Part shown: in pieces, positions 59,188 through 64,000 of the stretch | How positions within the stretch are numbered: the first letter of the stretch is position 1 | Layout: each line of letters opens with the position of its first letter | Assembly (NCBI GenBank): GCA_965153455.1 | Contig: OZ234501.1 | Span: 3,348,001-3,412,000 of the forward strand | Direction of reading: 5' to 3' | Source of the DNA: Sphagnum compactum | Taxonomy: Eukaryota; Bryophyta; Sphagnopsida; Sphagnales | DNA length: 64,000 bases | Made by a program: the position numbers and the translations under genes | The notes under the pieces: model-generated | Database searches by the model: none | What the model was told of the DNA's origin: nothing | The model's input: only the letters and a program-made list of their open reading frames with translations

Positions 59188-60006
59188 TGACGCGCTCCTA
59201 AATCCCTTGTTGAACCCACTTGAGGGTTCAACTATATGGAGTTGCGGAAAGTTGGGACTTGGGGGCCGTTCCCGACTTCCAGCACTAAAGAGGGGTAGAG
59301 GGGCGTGCTAGAAGTCCCGGGATTAGACTAGGAAGAGGACAATCGTTTCACCTACTCAAATCTGCATCAAAACCAACCCCAAGTTGGTTAGAACTCATTC
59401 TGCACCCTTTTGGTGTTGGGACAAGCCACGGGCTAACTCGGATTCACTTGATTCACCACGGCCCGGACTCGGGGGAAGCCACCACCTTCCCCCATATAGT
59501 ATACTCTGCAGCTCTCCGCCGAGGCTACATCCGAATGGCACTTTTTCCCGGGACTCCCAAGTTGGAGTCTCGAAATTGTCCCGGGTTGGAGTCCCGGAAC
59601 TTTGGGAGCTCGTATCTCCTGGCTCCAACCTCCGATCGGAGTGAGGTCTAAACTAAAGTTGTAGGCCTCTTTCAGAGCTTTCCAACTCCATGTCGCACTC
59701 CTTCAGGCGACGTCGGGAAAGGGTCGATTCCCTACTTTTAGTGGTCGGGAGTCAAACTACCAATTTGACTCCCGACCCTTCTTTTGCCCATAACTTGGGC
59801 TGTAGACGTGCAAATTGCCAATGAGAGGGCATTTTAGACATCTACACTTCAAGACCTTTCCATTGATATAAAGAACACCTCAAGGCGAGATGTTTTGACC
59901 CCTTGTAATTACTTCTGAGTTTTCGGGAGTCCCGGAGGACTCCAACTTCCCACTTTTGGGAGTGTGGGCTTCACCCTCACACTTAGCCCAAAGTGGGGTA
60001 GCGACA
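59188..60006 (-). mobile_element. 3' LTR of Ty3/gypsy element, minus orientation
   Basis: An 819-bp LTR of the same family as 57,835-58,652, inverted. On the minus strand it begins TGTCGCTACCCC at 60,006 and ends GGAGCGCGTCA at 59,188. It is preceded (minus strand) by a polypurine tract and downstream of the pol relic, so it is the 3' LTR of the minus-strand element. Confidence 0.93.
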
Positions 60007-60020
60007 CTCTCCCCCACTAG
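60007..60020 (-). other. Polypurine tract
   Basis: On the minus strand the bases immediately before the LTR read AGTGGGGGAGAG, a purine run in the correct place for plus-strand DNA priming. It confirms the 5' edge of the 3' LTR. Confidence 0.85.
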
Positions 60021-60797
60021 AAGAAAAGGTCAATGTCCTCATTGACACTTAGAATTTTTCCTTCATACAATTGCAATTGCTTTCTTTTGGATCCTTGGCC
60101 ATTTGCCGACTTTTGCGGCTTGGACCTTGTCTCAAGCTAACTTAGGCGTCCCCAAGTTTCCAACACTTTCTTGACAAGTCCAAGAGGGTCTTGTGGAAAA
60201 CCCTCTTCCCATGCTTCGTAAAAAAAGGACTAAACTATCCTAGTTTGACGAAGCTCCTCATTTGGGAGGAACTTTTTCATTCTTCCCCTCATGAGGAACT
60301 TAAGTCAAGTCTACTCTTGACCTAAGCTAACTTGACATGACTCCTTTTCCTATCTCGTGCCTTGGTCACAACAACCAAGCCTTAACTAAAAGGTTTGCTT
60401 ATCAAGGTACGAAAAGCAACACTTAGGTTTGCCAAACCCAAGTCCCAAACTACACTTAAAGTATGTGAGCGGGGTCATGACTTCCCGCGTTGGCCACACT
60501 ACCAACCAACCCTTCGGGACGCACTTAAGGCATGTGCATGACCCCGCAAGCTCACCTTGCTTGCCTCCTTTTTTGGGGCCAAGTTTCCTTAACCCCAAAG
60601 TAGGAGTCCGATTTTGATTTGGGCCTACGCAAAAAAGTTCCATTTGTCCCATGCCATTTGACAACTCTATTTGCCTTATACAAATTTTCTCATGATACAA
60701 TCTCTTGGAAGTCATTTTTGCCTTTATTTCCTTTGCAACTTGATGTGGTACATTTTATGTGACATTCTGCCCCACTAAAAGAAAGGTGATGTCCTCA
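60021..60797 (-). other. Non-coding 3' region of the minus-strand element
   Basis: Lies between the end of the chromodomain frame and the polypurine tract. A 109-codon minus-strand frame here (60,386-60,715) has no recognisable domain. It is probably the untranslated 3' part of the retroelement. Confidence 0.55.
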
Positions 60798-63260
60798 TCA
60801 CGTTCTACGTCTTTTCTTTGCCGGTCTAGCGTGGAATTCTTCTATTGCTTCTTGGGCATGTTCCATATCGGATTCGGTCACCCAAGAAGCCTCTATTGCA
60901 TGATATCCTTTCCACTTAACTAGGTATTCCCGCTCTTGTCCTCTTAGTTGCCTTGACTTGAGCACGGCCTCCACCTCAAACTCTGGTTCATTATGAACCA
61001 AGTCAGGTGGGGGCCTTGAGTGTTGCTCTCGACTAGGCCTTGAGGCATCGCGGGAGACCAGCTTCAAAAGAGAAACATGAAATGTGGGATGAACTCTAAA
61101 GTTTTTCGGTAGTTCTAACTTATAAGTGTCGGAAAGTTTCTTTTCCAACACTTTGAATGGGCTCGCATATGGGCCCAAGAATTTATGACTTAACCCTTCG
61201 GGCAACCAGAAGTTCTTGATGTTCAACCACACTTCATCCCCTTCTTGAAACTTCACCTCTCGTCGGGACTTGTCCGCAAAATCCTTGTACCTTTTGTGCG
61301 CCTTTTCCAAATTGGCCTTTGCCAACTCCCACAAGCGCCGCCTTTCTTCATCAAGTTATTGGACCATCGGCACTTCCTCACTTGCATCACTCGGGGTGTG
61401 TCCTTGTGCTGCCCAAGTCATGGGCACAATTGGTGACTTGCCCGTCACCATTTGGAATGGGGTGGACCTAGTTGCGGAGTGTACCGAGTTGTTGTAACAA
61501 AACTCGGCTAACTCCAAATGGTCCACCCAATCTTGTTGATCCGTCGCAACATAATTCCTGAGGAATTGTTGGATCACCAAGTTCACCCTCTCGGTTTGTC
61601 CATCGGTTTGGGGGCGGAATGCAGTACTCATCTTGAGTTCCGACCCCATGCGCTTCCACAAGGCCCGCCAAAACTTACTTGTAAACTTCGGGTCTCGATC
61701 CGACACTATGTCTTTCGGAAGGCCATGATGCTTAAAAATGTGGGAGAAGAACAACCTTCCCGTCTCTTGAGCCGTGGCTTCATCCTTTGTGGGAATGAAG
61801 TGTGCCATTTTGCTAAATCGATCCACCACAACCATGATGGCATCAAACCCCTTTGAAGGGGGCAAACTTACCATGAAGTCCATTGACACACTTTCCCACG
61901 GCCCTTCGGGGATTGGCAAAGGTTGCAACAAACCCGCTTGCGTCTTGTTGAGGGTCCGGTTTTGTTGACAAGTTAAACAAGTCTTCACATACTCCTCCGC
62001 ACAATCCTTCAAGTTGGGCCAATAGTAGGACTTCTTTAAGAATGTTGTGGTGCGCTTTGCACCACCATGGCCCGCAAGTGGTCCATCATGACATTCCTTC
62101 AAAAGTGTGTCCCTTATCTTCCCTTTCGGCACATAGAGGCGATTTTGCTTGTACCACAATAATCCATTTCGCAAATGGAAGTGGGACTTGGCTCCATTTT
62201 GGATGCTTTGCCTTATCTCCTTGGCAAAGGCATCCCGACGGCTCGCTAGTCTAACTTCCTTTTGAAGTTCCGACTCTCCCACATACACCACTCTAAGTTG
62301 GTGTTTCCGGCTCAAGGCATCGGGGACTATGTTCTCTTTTCCCGACTTGTGCCGGATGTCCACATTGAACAAGGCCAATGTGTCTTGCCACCTTACTTGT
62401 TTTGATGACAACTTGGGTTGAGTGGAGAAGTATTTCAAGGTCACATTGTCGGTCCAAACCACCACATCTTTGGAGCCTATGTAGTGGCCCCAAGTCTTGA
62501 GACAATGTATGACCGCCCACATTTCCTTCTCGTGTGTTGGCCACCTTTTTCTCCGTCTCACTCAACTTCTTGCTTTCAAAGGCCACCGGTCTTCCATCTT
62601 GCACTATGACACCTCCAATTGCAAAGTTGGAGGCGTCGGAATGGATTTCAAAGTCCTTGTCAAAGTCGGGCAACTTCAACACTGGCGCCTTCACCAAAAT
62701 GCCTTTCAATGTTCCAAAGGCTTCGTCGCATGCTTCATCCGAATCATAGGTGACGGCGGACTTCTTCAAGAGGTTTGTCAAAGGGGCCGCAATTCTCGCA
62801 AAGTTCTTTATGAACTTACGATAATAGGAGGCCAATCCCAAAAAGGATCTCAAGGCGGGAATCGACTTAGGCGGTTCCCAATCCAATATTGCCTTGACCT
62901 TATGATCATCCATCATCAAACCCTCTTGAGTTATCCTATGTCCAAGAAAGTCTACTTCCATCACCCCAAATTCGCACTTCTCCAGTTTGGTATACAACTT
63001 GTTTTCCCTTAGCCTTTGGAACACCTTGCGAAGGTGCTCCGCATGCTCCTCCATGGGCTACTATAAATCAAAATGTCGTCTATGTAGACGACCATAAAAT
63101 CATCAAGCCATTCACAGAAAATGTCATTCATGAGAGTGCAAAATGTGGCGGGTGCATTGGTGAGCCCAAAGGGCATCACCAAGAACTCATATGAGCCATA
63201 CCTTGTGCAACAAGCGGTCTTTTCTTCGTCCCCTACCGCGATCCTGTGAGGTGACTTTCC
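60798..63260 (-). pseudogene. Broken pol (RT, RNase H, integrase, chromodomain) of a Ty3/gypsy chromovirus
   Basis: Read on the minus strand. Reverse transcriptase begins truncated near 63,260 ([10 protein letters not shown], then [10 protein letters not shown]) with YIDD at 63,075-63,086. A frameshift near 63,055-63,062 leads into the thumb (YYRKFIKNFA) and the start of RNase H (FEIHSDASNF). A second frameshift lies near 62,540. RNase H continues (WTDNVTLKYF), then integrase: HHCC finger (ECHDGPLAGHGG, KTCLTC) and the DDE residues in MDFMVSL, VSDRDPKF and QTDGQTERVN. An in-frame TAA at 61,356-61,358 separates integrase from the C-terminal part (60,798-61,334), which ends in a chromodomain (YLVKWKGY, ASWV). 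The order RT-RH-INT-chromodomain defines a plant chromovirus. Gag, protease and the 5' LTR are missing. Confidence 0.92.
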
Positions 63261-64000
63261 GTCCCTCTACTCCCGGTTCTACAAGGTGACTATGCTTGGA
63301 AGCACAAAAGCTATTGGTGAAGGAAAGATGTAAGTGTAATTCTATATGTTAAATTGCGTTTGTAGTTGAAATTAAGTAGCCTGCCTCCTATGCATCATTC
63401 ATGATTAAGATTGATAGATATATATTTTTTTCCAAGCTCACACGCCACACATTCTAGGACTTTATGTCAAATTGTCATTCATTTAAACCAATGTTTAAAG
63501 ACTCAACACCATGTCCAACATAGCTGCAAACCATCAGTCACTTAAAACATCATTTCTAACACATACATTATTCAAATCCAGCTTGCCTTAGCTCATTGAA
63601 AAGCTAACTACAAGGCGCACCTTCTTACCAAATCTCACGATCTGCAGCTAAACCAGTGAGGAGTTATACCACCAAACCCGAGAGGGTTTTGCGAAGGTAG
63701 TTGTTCAACTTGACTGCAGACCTCTAGTCACTCAGAATATTGTTTCTAACACATACAATATCCAAATCCGGCTTGCCTTAGCTCATTGGAAAGCTAACTA
63801 CAAGGCGCACCTTCCTACCAAATCTCAAGATCTTCAGCTGAACCAGCAAGAAGTTATGCTATGAAACCCGAGGGGGTTTGTGAGATTTTTCTAAAGTTTC
63901 AATCTTCCAACACTATCACTACCTACCCCCATTCCTTCAAAACTATTACAAGATTTTCGTTCTACTTCCCTTCCTTCTCCCCTCTACTAAGACTAATCAT
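63261..64000. repeat. ~190-bp direct duplication at the right edge
   Basis: From about 63,524 and again from about 63,714 the sequence repeats with a 190-bp period: TTTCTAACACATACA, GCTTGCCTTAGCTCATTG, AAAGCTAACTACAAGGCGCA and AAACCCGAG(A/G)GGGTTT occur in both. It is unrelated to the gypsy LTR and may be part of another element extending out of the window. 63,261-63,520 holds nothing recognisable and contains the truncation point of the pol relic. Confidence 0.75.

Noticed and set aside
58100-59651. Matching 86-97-codon frames on opposite strands
   Set aside because: They are the same LTR sequence present in inverted orientation, not genes.
1-64000. CRISPR arrays, bacterial operons or phage-type systems
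   Set aside because: Tandem repeats here lack unique spacers, and gene structure (introns, plant families, LTR elements) is that of a plant nuclear genome.

Overview
The window is nuclear DNA from a land plant. It carries a 3-ketoacyl-CoA synthase, a GeBP/STOREKEEPER-like factor, a DUF4050-type protein, a plant zf-HIT DEAD-box helicase and a membrane-anchored alpha/beta hydrolase. The genes have GT-AG introns, the intergenic DNA is AT-rich, telobox motifs are present, and the LTR element has a plant-type initiator-Met-tRNA primer site. Low gene density, long pyrimidine-rich leaders and a transposase-like family I associate with seed-free plants suggest a bryophyte, lycophyte or fern. That placement is inference; a gymnosperm is not excluded.

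Layout. 1-4.4 kb: AT-rich intergenic DNA with short duplications. 4.5-7.8 kb: long leader and intronless KCS gene (+). 8.8-15.2 kb: repeat field with a direct repeat pair, a 110-bp tandem array and a 340-bp inverted repeat pair. 15.4-20.7 kb: GeBP-like gene (+, five coding exons). 23.7-27.6 kb: DUF4050-type gene (-, at least four coding exons), convergent with the previous gene. 27.6-28.7 kb: divergent promoter region with three teloboxes. 28.7-32.1 kb: RH41-like DEAD-box helicase (+, five coding exons). 32.1-36.7 kb: repeats. 36.7-39.5 kb: alpha/beta hydrolase (-, six coding exons). 40.5-64 kb: gene-poor and transposon-rich.

The gene models were assembled by hand from reading frame, splice sites and phase. 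Every junction is frame-consistent; the least certain points are the DUF4050 start and the GeBP exon 3 acceptor. No operon-like pathway links the genes. They are independent housekeeping, lipid and regulatory genes.

The most informative part of the right half is mobile DNA. It holds: (1) a solo LTR (43,177-44,045) with a perfect 5-bp target duplication, inserted in a repeat whose uninterrupted paralogue at 32.9-33.5 kb shows the empty site; (2) a CACTA-like non-autonomous element (52,817-54,867) with 28-bp terminal inverted repeats and a TTT duplication, carrying a 600-bp CCTA-type microsatellite; (3) two oppositely oriented copies of one chromodomain Ty3/gypsy family meeting head-on at 59,187/59,188; (4) a decayed coding relic (47.6-51.3 kb) of an unusual transposase-like protein.
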